Positions 39,222 to 48,686 of a stretch of 64,000 nucleotides of DNA are shown here, one piece after another (the first letter of the stretch is position 1; every line of letters begins with the position of its first letter). Where the stretch lies: contig NZ_JAAQYM010000007.1 in the NCBI RefSeq assembly GCF_012986595.1, positions 62,001 through 126,000 on the forward strand. The letters are read 5' to 3'. A model generated the notes under the pieces. The model made no database searches, was not told where the DNA came from, and saw only the letters and a program-made list of their open reading frames with translations. The stretch is from Pseudomonas koreensis (lineage in GTDB: Bacteria; Pseudomonadota; Gammaproteobacteria; Pseudomonadales; Pseudomonadaceae). A program made the position numbers and the translations under genes.

Positions 39222-40565
39222 TCAGCGCAGCAGGTGGAAGCCCAGCCCGGCAAGGGCGCAAACGATCAACACTTCAATCACGCCGCGTTTGAAAAGGAAC
39301 AGCGCCAACGCCGCCAGCAACGCCAGCCCGATCGAAAACAGATCCGGCTGCCCGGCAAAACCGCTCGGCCAGAACACGTGATACGCGAAGAAACACGCCA
39401 GGTTGAGAATCACCCCGACCACTGCCGCAGTGATCGCGGTCAACGGTGCGGTGAACTTCAGTTCATTGTGCGTTGATTCCACCAGCGGCCCGCCGGCGAG
39501 AATGAACAGAAACGAGGGCAGGAAGGTGAACCAGGTCACCAGTGTCGCCGCCAGTGCACCGGCGGCGAACGCATGTTCCGCGCCAAATGCCGGTTGCACG
39601 TAACCGCCGATGAAACCGACAAACGCCACCACCATGATCAGCGGCCCGGGTGTGGTTTCACCGAGGGCGAGGCCGTCGATCATCTGCGTCGGCGTCAGCC
39701 AGCCGTAATGCCCGACCGCGCCCTGATAGACATACGGCAACACCGCGTAAGCGCCGCCAAACGTCAGCAGCGCGGCCTTGGTGAAGAACCAGCCCATTTG
39801 CGTGAAGGTGCCGTCCCAGCCGAACAGCGCAGTCAGCAGCGCCATCGGCAAACACCACAGCGCCGCGCCAACCAACAGCAAGCGCCACAGCTTCGGCAGG
39901 CTGAATCGCGCATGTTCAGGCGTCGGCGTGTCGTCATCGATCAGCGCCGGGCCGAAGGATTTGGCACTGCCGCGCTGCCCGCCATTGTTGAAGCGCTGCG
40001 GTGCCAGACGCCCACCGAGATAACCGATCAGCGCCGCCCCGAGCACGATCAGCGGGAACGGCAGGTTGAAGGCAAAGATCGCCACGAATGACGCCCCGGC
40101 GATACCCCACAGCCAACTGTTTTTCAGCGCCCGCGAGCCGATGCGATGGGCCGCGTGCAACACAATCGCGGTCACCGCCGGTTTGATCCCGTAGAAGACG
40201 CCGGCCACCACTGGCACGTCGCCGAGCGCGATATACAGCCACGACAGCGCAATCAGGATGAACAGCGACGGCAGCACGAACAGCGCCCCGGCGATCACCC
40301 CACCCCAGGTGCGATGCAACAGCCAGCCAATGTAGGTCGCCAGTTGCTGGGCCTCGGGGCCGGGCAGCAACATGCAGTAATTGAGCGCATGCAGGAATCG
40401 CCGCTCGGAGATCCAGCGCCGGCGCTCGACCAGTTCCTGATGCATGATCGCGATCTGCCCGGCCGGGCCGCCAAAGCCGATGCAGCCGAGCTTGAGCCAG
40501 AAGCGCCAAGCCTGGCGCAGGGTCACGGGGGCGGGTTTGGGCAAGTCTTCGGGTGGGGTGCTCAA
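39222..40565 (-). CDS. chrA: Chromate transporter (CHR family)
   Basis: A 447-residue bidomain CHR transporter, with two homologous halves of about six helices. The N-terminal motif FWLKLGCIGFGGPAGQIAIM and NYCMLLPGPEAQQLATYIGW are hallmarks of the first half. The second half repeats them as FFTKAALLTFGGAYAVLPYV and IDGLALGETTPGPLIMVVAF. It would expel chromate or sulfate-like anions across the inner membrane. A polar linker (residues about 195-235) separates the halves. No chrB regulator is adjacent; the gene upstream is a LysR regulator in the same orientation. Confidence 0.95.
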   Translation of the reverse strand: MSTPPEDLPKPAPVTLRQAWRFWLKLGCIGFGGPAGQIAIMHQELVERRRWISERRFLHALNYCMLLPGPEAQQLATYIGWLLHRTWGGVIAGALFVLPSLFILIALSWLYIALGDVPVVAGVFYGIKPAVTAIVLHAAHRIGSRALKNSWLWGIAGASFVAIFAFNLPFPLIVLGAALIGYLGGRLAPQRFNNGGQRGSAKSFGPALIDDDTPTPEHARFSLPKLWRLLLVGAALWCLPMALLTALFGWDGTFTQMGWFFTKAALLTFGGAYAVLPYVYQGAVGHYGWLTPTQMIDGLALGETTPGPLIMVVAFVGFIGGYVQPAFGAEHAFAAGALAATLVTWFTFLPSFLFILAGGPLVESTHNELKFTAPLTAITAAVVGVILNLACFFAYHVFWPSGFAGQPDLFSIGLALLAALALFLFKRGVIEVLIVCALAGLGFHLLR

Positions 40566-40629
40566 GCGCGGCTCCTGAGGGGATGCTGTCGGAGGCGCTA
40601 TCTAAGCAGTTTTTTGTTCAAGAGTGGTG

Positions 40630-41523
40630 TCAGGCTTGGCCTTCCCCGAACAACGTGCGCGCCTCGGCAAAGCACTTCTCGGCAATCGCCGAGCGCGGCT
40701 CGGTCTTGCGCATCACCAGCCCCAGCGGCGCCAGCACGCTGGCATCCGGCAACTGCATGAACGACAGGTGCTCGATCGGCTCTTCCAGCCCACTGTCCAG
40801 CGGCATGATCGAGCAGCAGAAGCCCTGGTGAATCGCCTGCAACAGCTGATAGGTCGAATCGCTTTCCAGGATCGGCTGCGGATTGAGCCCGCGACTACGG
40901 AAGCTCAGGTCGATGGATTTGCGGTAGTGCATGCCGGTGGTGATCATCCCCAGCGGCAGTTCGGCGGCGTCTTCCCAGCTCATTTCCGAGCCTTCGAACT
41001 GGAAGTGACGGTTGTCGTAAAGCAGGCCGACGCTGGTCTCGCCGATCTTGAAAAACTCGAAATAGTTCGGGTTGACGTGGTCCAGATAGCACACGCCCAG
41101 GTCCAGCTGATTGTTGCCCAAGGCGTCGATGATCTCATCGGAACTCAGCGACGACAGGCTGAATTTCAGCTCGGGATACGTCTCCGACAAACCCTGAATG
41201 TAATTGATCGGGTTGAAGTTGCTCAGCGGCACCAGCCCCAGGCGCAGGTTACCGACCAGTTGCCCACGGCAGGCCGCCGCTTCGGCGAACAGGCCATCAT
41301 GGGCAGCCAGCAGCGTGCGCGCCCAGGCCAGCACCCGTTCGCCGGCCTGAGTGAATCCTTCGAAGCGCTGGCCGCGATTGACCAGTACCAGATCCAGCTC
41401 ATCTTCCAGGTTGCGCAGGCGCATCGACAGGGTCGGCTGAGTGATGTGGCAGCGGGCGGCGGCCTGGCCGAAATGTCGGGTTTCGTCCAGTGCGATCAAG
41501 AACTTGAGTTGTTTGATGTCCAC
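40630..41523 (-). CDS. LysR-family transcriptional regulator
   Basis: A 297-residue regulator. The HTH is at the N-terminus (MDIKQLKFLIALDETRHFGQ, then AAARCHITQPTLSMRLRNLE), and the effector domain begins near LVGNLRLGLVPLSNFNPINYI. It includes LDLGVCYLDHVNPNYFEF and the C-terminal GFCCSIMPLDSG. The branch resembles CynR/CysB-like regulators of small-molecule metabolism, but the effector is not evident. It lies 64 bases upstream of chrA in the same orientation and may be co-transcribed with it. Confidence 0.92.
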   Translation of the reverse strand: MDIKQLKFLIALDETRHFGQAAARCHITQPTLSMRLRNLEDELDLVLVNRGQRFEGFTQAGERVLAWARTLLAAHDGLFAEAAACRGQLVGNLRLGLVPLSNFNPINYIQGLSETYPELKFSLSSLSSDEIIDALGNNQLDLGVCYLDHVNPNYFEFFKIGETSVGLLYDNRHFQFEGSEMSWEDAAELPLGMITTGMHYRKSIDLSFRSRGLNPQPILESDSTYQLLQAIHQGFCCSIMPLDSGLEEPIEHLSFMQLPDASVLAPLGLVMRKTEPRSAIAEKCFAEARTLFGEGQA

Positions 41524-41769
41524 GATGGCACCTGCTCGTTGAGAAATCGGATTGAGTATCGACGCAGCGGCGCGCAGTGCACGAAAACGCGAGGTGCGAC
41601 GATCTCACCTGACGGTATGTGCGTCTGGATCGGAAGCATTGAATAGCCGGTCGATACGCTCTGGCGCCCATGGTTTCAAAGGCGTTGGCTGAGGTCAACG
41701 GCGCCGATAGAGCAGATCGATTATGGGGTGGGTCAGAATGATCAGACTGTACTCGCGGGGGGCGCGAGA

Positions 41770-42669
41770 TCAGCTCAGCACATAATCCACCGGCAGCAGC
41801 ATCGGTGGCAGGTCGGTTACGCCCAGTTCGCTGAGGATGTCGCGCTCGACGGTGCGCACCAGCGAATCGGTCGCCAGGTCGTTTTCGTCGCGGCCGAACG
41901 GGTCTTCCAGTTCATCGGCAATCGCATCCAGACCAAAGAACGTGTAGCTGACAATCGCCGTGAACAGCGGTGTCAGCCAGCCCAGCGGTTCAGCCATGGC
42001 GAACGGCAGCAGGATGCAGAACAGGTAGATCGTGCGGTGCAGCAGCAGGGTGTAGGGGAAAGGCAGCGGAGTGTTTTTGATCCGTTCGCACACCGCTTGT
42101 GCCTGGGTCAGGCTGGTCAAGTGATTGGCCAGCAGCATGTAACGCCACTCGCTCAGTTCGCCGCTCTGCTGCAGGTCGGAGCACTGCTGGCCGACCTGCT
42201 GCAGAATCCGTCCGCTGTAATCCGGCACCTGCGCATCGTGTTGCGGCGTGATCCAGGCACTGCTGGCGGCCGCTTCGCTTTCCCGGCGCAACCGCGCATT
42301 CAGCGCATGGGCAAACCCGCAGAGATTGAGCAGCAACGGCTTGCGTTGCACCGATTCACGGATGACTTGGGTTTCGCGGATCACCGAACGAATGTGCACC
42401 AGCACATCCCCCCAGGCCTTGCGCGCTTCGTACCAGCGGTCGTAGCAGGCGTTGTTGCGAAAACTCATGAAGATCGACAGCGACAAACCGAGCAAGGTGA
42501 ACGGTGTGGCATTGACCTTGGTGAAGTTGCTCGGGTGGAGGATTTCCATCAGGACGATGGCCGAGGCCAGCAGCGTGACCATCAGGGTGCGCAGGGCGAT
42601 GCGTTTGGCGATCGAACCCTTCAGCGTGAAGAGGATGGCGAACTGGTTGACCTTGGGTCTGATGATCAT
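41770..42669 (-). CDS. Bestrophin-like anion channel family protein (UPF0187)
   Basis: A 299-residue membrane protein of the bestrophin/RFP-TM family. Conserved features are the start MIIRPKVNQFAILFTLKGS, LLGLSLSIFMSFRNNACYDRWYEARKAWG (first transmembrane neck region), and the later AEPLGWLTPLFTAIVSYTFFGLDAIADELEDPFG, which is the Asp/Glu cluster of the cytosolic end. Bacterial homologues form pentameric ion channels. It is separated from moaA by 36 bases and may share its transcript. Confidence 0.9.
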   Translation of the reverse strand: MIIRPKVNQFAILFTLKGSIAKRIALRTLMVTLLASAIVLMEILHPSNFTKVNATPFTLLGLSLSIFMSFRNNACYDRWYEARKAWGDVLVHIRSVIRETQVIRESVQRKPLLLNLCGFAHALNARLRRESEAAASSAWITPQHDAQVPDYSGRILQQVGQQCSDLQQSGELSEWRYMLLANHLTSLTQAQAVCERIKNTPLPFPYTLLLHRTIYLFCILLPFAMAEPLGWLTPLFTAIVSYTFFGLDAIADELEDPFGRDENDLATDSLVRTVERDILSELGVTDLPPMLLPVDYVLS

Positions 42670-42705
42670 GCTGGGCGATCCCGGTTACACAAGGTGAGGG
42701 CGGGC

Positions 42706-43704
42706 TCAGCCGCCGGTCATGTTCATGAAGCGCACGACCTGAACGTCGTCGTTCACTTCGAAGTTGTGCCGATACGGCTTGAGTGTCATCGCTTCGATAA
42801 TGGCCTTCTCCAGTCGCTCTGGTTGCCCCGGATGAGCGCGCAACACGGCTTTGAGATCCACCGAATGCTCGTTACCCAGACACAGTAGCAAACGCCCTTC
42901 GACGGTCAGTCGAACGCGGTTGCAAGTGCCGCAGAAATTGTGGCTGTGCGGCGAGATAAAGCCCAGGCGAATGTCCGGCGCTTCGGCCACGCGCCAGTAG
43001 CGCGACGGGCCTTGGGTCGACTCGGCGGAGTCGATCAGGGTGTAGCGCTCGGCGATTTTCTCGCGCACCTGGGCGCTGGAGAAAAACGACTCTGCGCGGC
43101 TGTGGTCGCTGATGATCCCCAATGGCATTTCTTCGATGAAGGAGATGTCGAGCTGACGGTCGATGGCGAAGCTCACCAGATCGTTGATCTCCTGATCGTT
43201 GCGCCCCTGCATCACCACCACGTTGAGTTTGGTGCGGGTGAAACCGGCCTTGTGCGCGGCATCGATGCCGTTGATCACCTGCGCCAGATCACCAGTGCGG
43301 GTCATTTGCCTGAAGCGCTCGGGGTCGAGGCTGTCGAGGCTGATATTCAGGCGTTTGACCCCAGCGTCGAACAGCGGCGCCGCGAGTTTGCCCAACTGCG
43401 AGCCATTGGTGGTCATGCACAGCTCACGCAAGCCGGGCAGGGTGGCGATCTGCTCGCACAGCTTGACCACGCCCGGACGGATCAGCGGCTCGCCGCCGGT
43501 CAGGCGAATCTTGCGGGTGCCCAGCGCCACGAAGCGCTGCGCCAGTTGATAGATCTCTTCCAGCGTCAGCACCTGTTGGCGCGGCAGAAACTGCATGTCC
43601 TCGGCCATGCAATACACGCAGCGGAAGTCGCAGCGGTCGGTGACCGACATGCGCAGATAGTCGACGCGGCGGTTGTAACCATCGATCAAGACATGCTCTG
43701 ACAT
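42706..43704 (-). CDS. moaA: GTP 3',8-cyclase (molybdenum cofactor biosynthesis)
   Basis: A 332-residue radical SAM enzyme that starts molybdopterin synthesis from GTP. The radical-SAM cysteines are Cys25, Cys29 and Cys32 in DRCDFRCVYC. The second C-terminal 4Fe-4S cluster cysteines are in FCGTCNRVRLTVEGRLLLCL. IRLTGGEPLIRPG and the terminal Gly-Gly (MTGG), needed for activity in this family, are present. It lies in the same window as the molybdenum aldehyde oxidoreductase, but not in its operon. Confidence 0.97.
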   Translation of the reverse strand: MSEHVLIDGYNRRVDYLRMSVTDRCDFRCVYCMAEDMQFLPRQQVLTLEEIYQLAQRFVALGTRKIRLTGGEPLIRPGVVKLCEQIATLPGLRELCMTTNGSQLGKLAAPLFDAGVKRLNISLDSLDPERFRQMTRTGDLAQVINGIDAAHKAGFTRTKLNVVVMQGRNDQEINDLVSFAIDRQLDISFIEEMPLGIISDHSRAESFFSSAQVREKIAERYTLIDSAESTQGPSRYWRVAEAPDIRLGFISPHSHNFCGTCNRVRLTVEGRLLLCLGNEHSVDLKAVLRAHPGQPERLEKAIIEAMTLKPYRHNFEVNDDVQVVRFMNMTGG

Positions 43705-43828
43705 GACAGTCTCGCGGGATTGAAAAACCGCATTGAACGGCAGTAGCGGCGCAGGTTATTGGCGACTTTCGCAAGCGTCCAATCACTAATAATGAACAGC
43801 CGATAGATGCGCTCGATGATGGCAGTAT

Positions 43829-44680
43829 TTACTGCGCCCCAAACATCGCCGTCCAGTAAATCCCGGCGCTGCTCTTCGGATCGGTCGCGTAGGCGGCGCC
43901 GAGTTCCTTGTATTGCGGGTTCATCAGGTTGGCGCAGTGGCCGGGGCTGGCGAGCCAGCCGTCGACGACCTTGCGCACGGTGTCTTGCCCGGCAGCGATG
44001 TTTTCGCCGACCAGTTGCCCGCTGTAGCCGGCCAGTTCCGCGCGGTCACCGGGGGTGCGGCCGTCGCGGTCCTTGTGGTCGAAATAGTTGTTGTTGGCCA
44101 TGTCCCGGCTGTGATCCTGGGAGATGCTGCCCAGGCTGGCGTTCCAGGCCAACGGTGCAGCGGCGGCAAAGGCTTGGCCGCCGCATTGGCGCGGCTGGGC
44201 GCGGGCGGCGTTGAGTTGTTCGAGCAACTTCTGGCCTTCGCTCTGCGCATCGCCCAGCTTCGCCGACAGCAGCGGGCGCGCCAGCACGATGCGCCAGTCG
44301 CGATCGGCGCGGCTGACGCCGACATCGACGAACTGCGGGTCCAGCACCACCTGACAGAAACTTTCCTGAATCGCTTGCATCGCCGACGCCGCATCGCGCG
44401 GACCGTTGAGGGTGATCGCCTGCACGTTGACCATCGGGTAGCTGGCGCTGGCCATCGCCTGTTGCAGATCGACCGCACCGGCGGCCGGCAGTCTCAGCCG
44501 TGGGTCGGCCGACAGCGGTGGCAACTCGTTGGACGCCTGGCTGCCACAGCGCTGCGGTTGGCTGCGGTAGGCGTTGATCGACTCGATCAGTTGCGACTCG
44601 TCGGCAGCCATGGCCGAGGCGGCCACGGCCAGCCCCACGGACAGCGCGGCAAAACGCAAAACGGATGGCATGAAACGCAT
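43829..44680 (-). CDS. Secreted CAP-domain protein (second copy)
   Basis: A 283-residue paralogue of the protein at 3982. A signal peptide (MRFMPSVLRFAALSVGLAVAASAMA) is followed by a degenerate N-terminal lobe (IESINAYRSQPQRCGSQAS) and a C-terminal CAP domain with LNAARAQPRQCGG, QDHSRDMANNNYFDHKDRDG, VGENIAAGQ and WLASPGHCANLMNP. The ATG at 44680 has AGGGAG upstream; the frame extends 88 codons further but without a ribosome-binding site or protein-like composition. It is divergent from the SleB-type hydrolase gene, which fits a role in the cell envelope. Confidence 0.9.
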   Translation of the reverse strand: MRFMPSVLRFAALSVGLAVAASAMAADESQLIESINAYRSQPQRCGSQASNELPPLSADPRLRLPAAGAVDLQQAMASASYPMVNVQAITLNGPRDAASAMQAIQESFCQVVLDPQFVDVGVSRADRDWRIVLARPLLSAKLGDAQSEGQKLLEQLNAARAQPRQCGGQAFAAAAPLAWNASLGSISQDHSRDMANNNYFDHKDRDGRTPGDRAELAGYSGQLVGENIAAGQDTVRKVVDGWLASPGHCANLMNPQYKELGAAYATDPKSSAGIYWTAMFGAQ

Positions 44681-44879
44681 GGAAATCTCCCTTGAGCGGA
44701 ATGCGCTCATGATGCGCGAAATGGCCCGGGGGAATGCAATGTCTTTTTCTTCATCGAGCCGGTTTTTCTGCGGAACATTGCGCGAGTATTTGCCGTCTAC
44801 ACTCTCCGAAGGCCCCGGGAACCGGGCGTCTCCCCCACGAAACACCTTGCCCGGAACGGGCGTTGCCGGAAGAACAGAC

Positions 44880-45500
44880 ATGGGATTGAAATGGTTGGCT
44901 GGCTGTTTCGCATTAACCCTGATGGCCGGTGTGGTGATGGCCACCGATCAGGCCCCGATCAAGGCCAAGGCCGAAGAGAAAGCCCAGGTGCTGGAAGAAA
45001 AAGCCGCCGACAACGTCAGCGCGGCGCCGGCACCCAAATCCGAAGCGATCACCCCCACTGAAGTGCAGGCGGTCGACCCCGCCGGCACTGCGCCGCTGGA
45101 CGATCCGATCACCTGCCTTGCGCGCAGTATCTATTGGGAAGCCAAGGGCCGCGATATGTCGGAAATGCAAGCCGTGGCCAGCGTGGTGATGAACCGCCTC
45201 GGCCACGACGGCTTCCCCGGTACCGTGTGCGAAGTGGTCAAGCAAGGTTCGCAAACCAAGAGCTGCCAGTTTTCCTGGTGGTGCGATGGCAAGGCGGATC
45301 AGGTCAAGGAGGACGCCGAATACACCTTGGCCAAGGATATCGCCGGCAAGGCACTCAATCGCCAGTTGCCGGATCGCACCCGTGGCGCGCTGTATTTTCA
45401 TGACCGCAACGTGCACCCGAGCTGGGCCAGGGAATACCGCAAGACCGCCAGGGTCGGCAAATTCCTGTTCTACAAACCCGCCGGCGGCGATGCGCGCTAG
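44880..45500 (+). CDS. SleB-type cell wall hydrolase
   Basis: A 206-residue exported protein. The signal peptide (MGLKWLAGCFALTLMAGVVMA) is followed by a Lys/Glu/Ala-rich linker. The catalytic domain then begins with DDPITCLARSIYWEAKGRDM (catalytic Glu in YWEAKG), QAVASVVMNRL, and CQFSWWCDGKAD, the standard SleB/CwlJ pattern. It should act on peptidoglycan in the periplasm. GGAAGA precedes the ATG at 44880. Its stop overlaps the stop of the convergent LysR gene. Confidence 0.9.
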   Translation: MGLKWLAGCFALTLMAGVVMATDQAPIKAKAEEKAQVLEEKAADNVSAAPAPKSEAITPTEVQAVDPAGTAPLDDPITCLARSIYWEAKGRDMSEMQAVASVVMNRLGHDGFPGTVCEVVKQGSQTKSCQFSWWCDGKADQVKEDAEYTLAKDIAGKALNRQLPDRTRGALYFHDRNVHPSWAREYRKTARVGKFLFYKPAGGDAR

Positions 45501-46384
45501 ACGCAGACTTCGCGTACACAGTTGCGCAACCAGCGGTGCGCCGGGTCGGCGTCCATGCGCGGGTGCCAGAGCATCGACACGCTGATCGGCGGCATCTTGA
45601 AGGGCAGGGAGAAGCTGTGCAGGCCGGTGCGCAGCTTGTTGGTGTGGCGCTGCGGAACGGTGGCGATCAGGTCCGATTCGCGGACCAGCGTCAGCGCCGC
45701 AGAAAAGCCGCCGAAGGAGGTGACGATATCCCGCGTCAGCCCCAGGGCGAGCAATGCTTCGTCCACCGGACCGCTGCTGCGCCCACGGCGTGAGATGAGA
45801 ATGTGCTGGCCGCCGGCAAAGCGTTTGCTGCTGATCTTGCCCGAGCTCAACGGATGCCCCTCGCGGACCACGCCGATCCAGTGATCCTGAAACAGGATGC
45901 GGCTGTGCAGCGCCGGGTCGGTGCTGTCGTCGACCACGCCGGTCTCCAGGTCCACCCGACCTTCCCGCAGCAGCGTGCTGTCCTTGTCGGCTTTTTGCAC
46001 AAAGCGCAGGCGCACGCCGGGTGCCTCTTCAGCGATGCGCGCCAGCAAAGCGGCTGCGAAGGTTTCAACAAAGCCATCGGTGTTACGCAAGGTGAAGGTG
46101 CGTTGCAACTGGCCGGGGTCGAGAATCTCGGCGGGACGCAGCGCCGCCTCGGCTTCCTGCACCAGGCCACTGACACGCTCGCGCAATTCCAGCGCCCGCG
46201 GCGTCGGCACCAGGCCACGACCGGCGCGTACCAGCAACGGATCGCCAGTGGTTTCGCGCAGTCGGGCGAGGGCGCGGCTCATGGCCGACGGGCTCAGCCG
46301 CAGACATTGCGCGGCGCGGGCGACGCTGCCTTCACGCAACAACACGTCGAGGGTGATCAACAGGTTCAGATCCGGTGCACTCAT
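45497..46384 (-). CDS. LysR-family transcriptional regulator
   Basis: A 295-residue regulator. The HTH is in LLITLDVLLREGSVARAAQC and LRLSPSAMSRALARLRETTG (residues about 8-47), typical of the NodD/LinR-like branch. Its effector domain has RTFTLRNTDGFVETFAAALL and VDLETGVVDDSTDPAL. It is divergent from the efflux transporter gene at 46488, which it probably controls. The start at 46384 is preferred; an ATG at 46399 would add five residues. It overlaps the convergent hydrolase gene by 4 bases. Confidence 0.9.
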   Translation of the reverse strand: MSAPDLNLLITLDVLLREGSVARAAQCLRLSPSAMSRALARLRETTGDPLLVRAGRGLVPTPRALELRERVSGLVQEAEAALRPAEILDPGQLQRTFTLRNTDGFVETFAAALLARIAEEAPGVRLRFVQKADKDSTLLREGRVDLETGVVDDSTDPALHSRILFQDHWIGVVREGHPLSSGKISSKRFAGGQHILISRRGRSSGPVDEALLALGLTRDIVTSFGGFSAALTLVRESDLIATVPQRHTNKLRTGLHSFSLPFKMPPISVSMLWHPRMDADPAHRWLRNCVREVCV

Positions 46385-46487
46385 GACATGGCGTTCCATG
46401 CAGGTATCAAGTGCAAAGCATGCGTCTTGCGCCTCGCGTTGTCGAGACTCAGGCTATGCCGTCTGACCTTTGCACCAGGAGCGCCCG

Positions 46488-47876
46488 ATGCCCGGATCCC
46501 CCTTGACCCCCCAAGCCCGCTGGGCGCTGACCAGCCTGGCGCTGTCGATGTTGATGCCGTCGCTGGACACCAGCATCGCCAACGCCGGGTTGCCGACGTT
46601 GGCCACGGCGTTTGAAGCGACGTTTCAACAGGTGCAATGGATCGTGCTGGCGTACCTGCTGGCGGTCACCACGTTGATTGTCAGTGTCGGGCGTCTGGGC
46701 GACGGGGTCGGGCGGCGGCGACTGCTGCTGATCGGGATCGGCATTTTCACCAGCGCTTCGCTGTGCTGTGCACTGGCCCCGGGGCTGGGCTGGTTGATCG
46801 GCGCCCGGGCGGTGCAAGGGCTCGGCGCGGCGATCATGTTCGCCTTGACCGTGGCATTGGTGGCGGATGCGGTGCCCAAGGCGCGGGCGGGCAGCGCGAT
46901 GGGGTTGCTGGCAACCATGTCGGCCACCGGCACCAGCCTCGGGCCGTCGCTGGGTGGTCTGCTGATCGCGCATGTTGGCTGGCCGTCGATCTTTGTCCTC
47001 AACGTGCCGTTGGGCCTGCTCAATGCGTGGCTGGTTTATCGTTATTTGCCGGCTGATCGCCCGGTGAAATCAGCTGCCGCGTTTGATTATTTCGGCACCG
47101 TGGTGCTGGTGTTGACGCTGGCGGCCTATGCGCTGGCGATGACGCTTGATGGATTCACCCTGCTGTTGCTGCTGCTCAGCCTGTGCGGGGCCGGGGTATT
47201 TGTCGCGGTCGAGATGAAAGCCCGGGCGCCGCTGATTCGCTTGTCCTTGTTCGCCGATGCGCGACTGAGCAGCAGCCTGGCGCTGACGTTGCTGGTGACG
47301 ACGGTGATGATGACCACGCTGGTGGTCGGGCCGTTTTACCTGAGCCGGGGCTTGGGACTGGGCAGCACCGTGGTCGGTCTGGCGTTGTCGGTCGGGCCGC
47401 TGCTGGCGGCGTGCGGCGGGGTGCCGGCGGGGCGTCTGGTGGATCGCTTTGGCGCACAGCGCGTGGTGCCCGGCGCGTTGCTCGGGTTGGCCGGTGGTTG
47501 CAGTTTGTTGGCGTTGTTGCCGATGAGTCTCGGTCTGCCGGCGTATCTGCTGCCGATGGCGGTCATTGCCAGCAGTTACGCGTTGTTCCAGGCAGCGAAC
47601 AATACCGGGTTGATGGCGACGGTCAGTCAGGATCAGCGCGGCGTGGTCTCGGCCTTGCTCGGGCTGTCGCGCAATCTGGGCTTGATCACCGGCGCGGCGG
47701 TGATGGGGGCGGTGTTTGCCTTCGCCACAGGAAACCCGACGCAAGCCCCGGCCGAGGTCATCGGCAGCGGCTTGCACAGCACGTTCAGTGTGGCGGCGGC
47801 GCTGATGGTCGTGGCCCTGATCGTCAGCTGGCGTGGGTACTCAAGATACTCGCCACCTGCTGCGGCTGGCAGTTGA
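46488..47876 (+). CDS. MFS drug/solute efflux transporter (DHA2 type)
   Basis: A 462-residue major facilitator with about 14 helices. DHA2-type motifs are LDTSIANAGLPTLATAF in helix 1 (the D-x-T-x-x-N-x-A-L-P signature), VGRLGDGVGRRRLLL in loop 2-3, RAVQGLGAAIMFAL, and LLATMSATGTSLGPSLGGLL (motif C). The ATG at 46488 has AGGAG upstream; an in-frame TTG at 46470 is not needed. The divergent LysR gene is the likely regulator. Its 3' end overlaps the convergent transpeptidase-like gene by 53 bases. Confidence 0.92.
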   Translation: MPGSPLTPQARWALTSLALSMLMPSLDTSIANAGLPTLATAFEATFQQVQWIVLAYLLAVTTLIVSVGRLGDGVGRRRLLLIGIGIFTSASLCCALAPGLGWLIGARAVQGLGAAIMFALTVALVADAVPKARAGSAMGLLATMSATGTSLGPSLGGLLIAHVGWPSIFVLNVPLGLLNAWLVYRYLPADRPVKSAAAFDYFGTVVLVLTLAAYALAMTLDGFTLLLLLLSLCGAGVFVAVEMKARAPLIRLSLFADARLSSSLALTLLVTTVMMTTLVVGPFYLSRGLGLGSTVVGLALSVGPLLAACGGVPAGRLVDRFGAQRVVPGALLGLAGGCSLLALLPMSLGLPAYLLPMAVIASSYALFQAANNTGLMATVSQDQRGVVSALLGLSRNLGLITGAAVMGAVFAFATGNPTQAPAEVIGSGLHSTFSVAAALMVVALIVSWRGYSRYSPPAAAGS

Positions 47877-48537
47877 GGTACGGCGAGGACTTCAGCCAGC
47901 GCTGGTCCGGGTACCAGGAAAACATGAACTGGCCGTCCTTGAGTTTGTCGATCACCTGCTTTGCCACTTGCGGGCGTACCGCCGGGCAACCCTGGCTGCG
48001 CCCGATGCGCCCCTGACGTTTGCTCCACAGCGGATTCACGTAATCGGCGGCGTGGATCACGATCGCCCGGTCGCGGGCCAGGTCATTGAAGCCCGGCTCC
48101 AGACCGTCCATGCGCAGTGAATAACCGTGAGTGCCCTCGTAGCTTTCCTGGGTGCGGAACAGGCCGAGGCTGGACTGGTAGCTGCCTTCGCGGTTGGAAA
48201 ACTGGGTGGCGAAGTTTTCCCCGGAATTGGAGCCGTGGGCGACCAGATCACGCAGCACCAGTTTCTTTCTGCTCAAGTCGAAGATCCACAGCCGGCGGGC
48301 AGTGGAGGGCTGCGAATAATCGATGATCGCCAGGTGCCGGGACGGTTTCGCGCCGTTGTTGACCGCGCATTGCATGGCGTTCAAGGCACCTTTCAGCGCT
48401 TGGGGATTGAGTTCCGGCGCGGCGTGGGCGAGGCTGGTTAAAAGAACCGGCGATGGTTTGCCGGCGGCGAAAGCGGGGCTGCCCACTACGACGAGGGTCG
48501 CGGTGGTCAGCAGAAGTCGGCGCAAAAACGTCAACAT
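47824..48537 (-). CDS. Murein L,D-transpeptidase catalytic domain protein (YkuD_2 type)
   Basis: A 237-residue exported protein. A signal peptide (MLTFLRRLLLTTATLVVVGS, cleavage near AFAAG) is followed by a YkuD_2 domain: HLAIIDYSQPSTARRLWIFD, NREGSYQSSLGLFRTQESY, and the catalytic pair His162 in AIVIHAADYVNP and Cys184 in GRSQGCPAVRP. The family uses a Cys/His pair to act on peptidoglycan peptides. GAGGA lies upstream of the ATG. It is divergent from the larger transpeptidase at 48687; both probably act on the cell wall. Confidence 0.9.
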   Translation of the reverse strand: MLTFLRRLLLTTATLVVVGSPAFAAGKPSPVLLTSLAHAAPELNPQALKGALNAMQCAVNNGAKPSRHLAIIDYSQPSTARRLWIFDLSRKKLVLRDLVAHGSNSGENFATQFSNREGSYQSSLGLFRTQESYEGTHGYSLRMDGLEPGFNDLARDRAIVIHAADYVNPLWSKRQGRIGRSQGCPAVRPQVAKQVIDKLKDGQFMFSWYPDQRWLKSSPYLNCQPQQVASILSTHAS

Positions 48538-48686
48538 GTATAAAGAGTCCTCACTTGCTACTTATTTGGCACTTTGGCTCCTGACTCCCAGTCATACCCA
48601 CAGACCCCTGATTCGGGCCTGACTGTTCAGCGCACCTGATGTAATGTTGACCGTCATCGAGACGGCCACGGATTGGAGTAAAGCAG

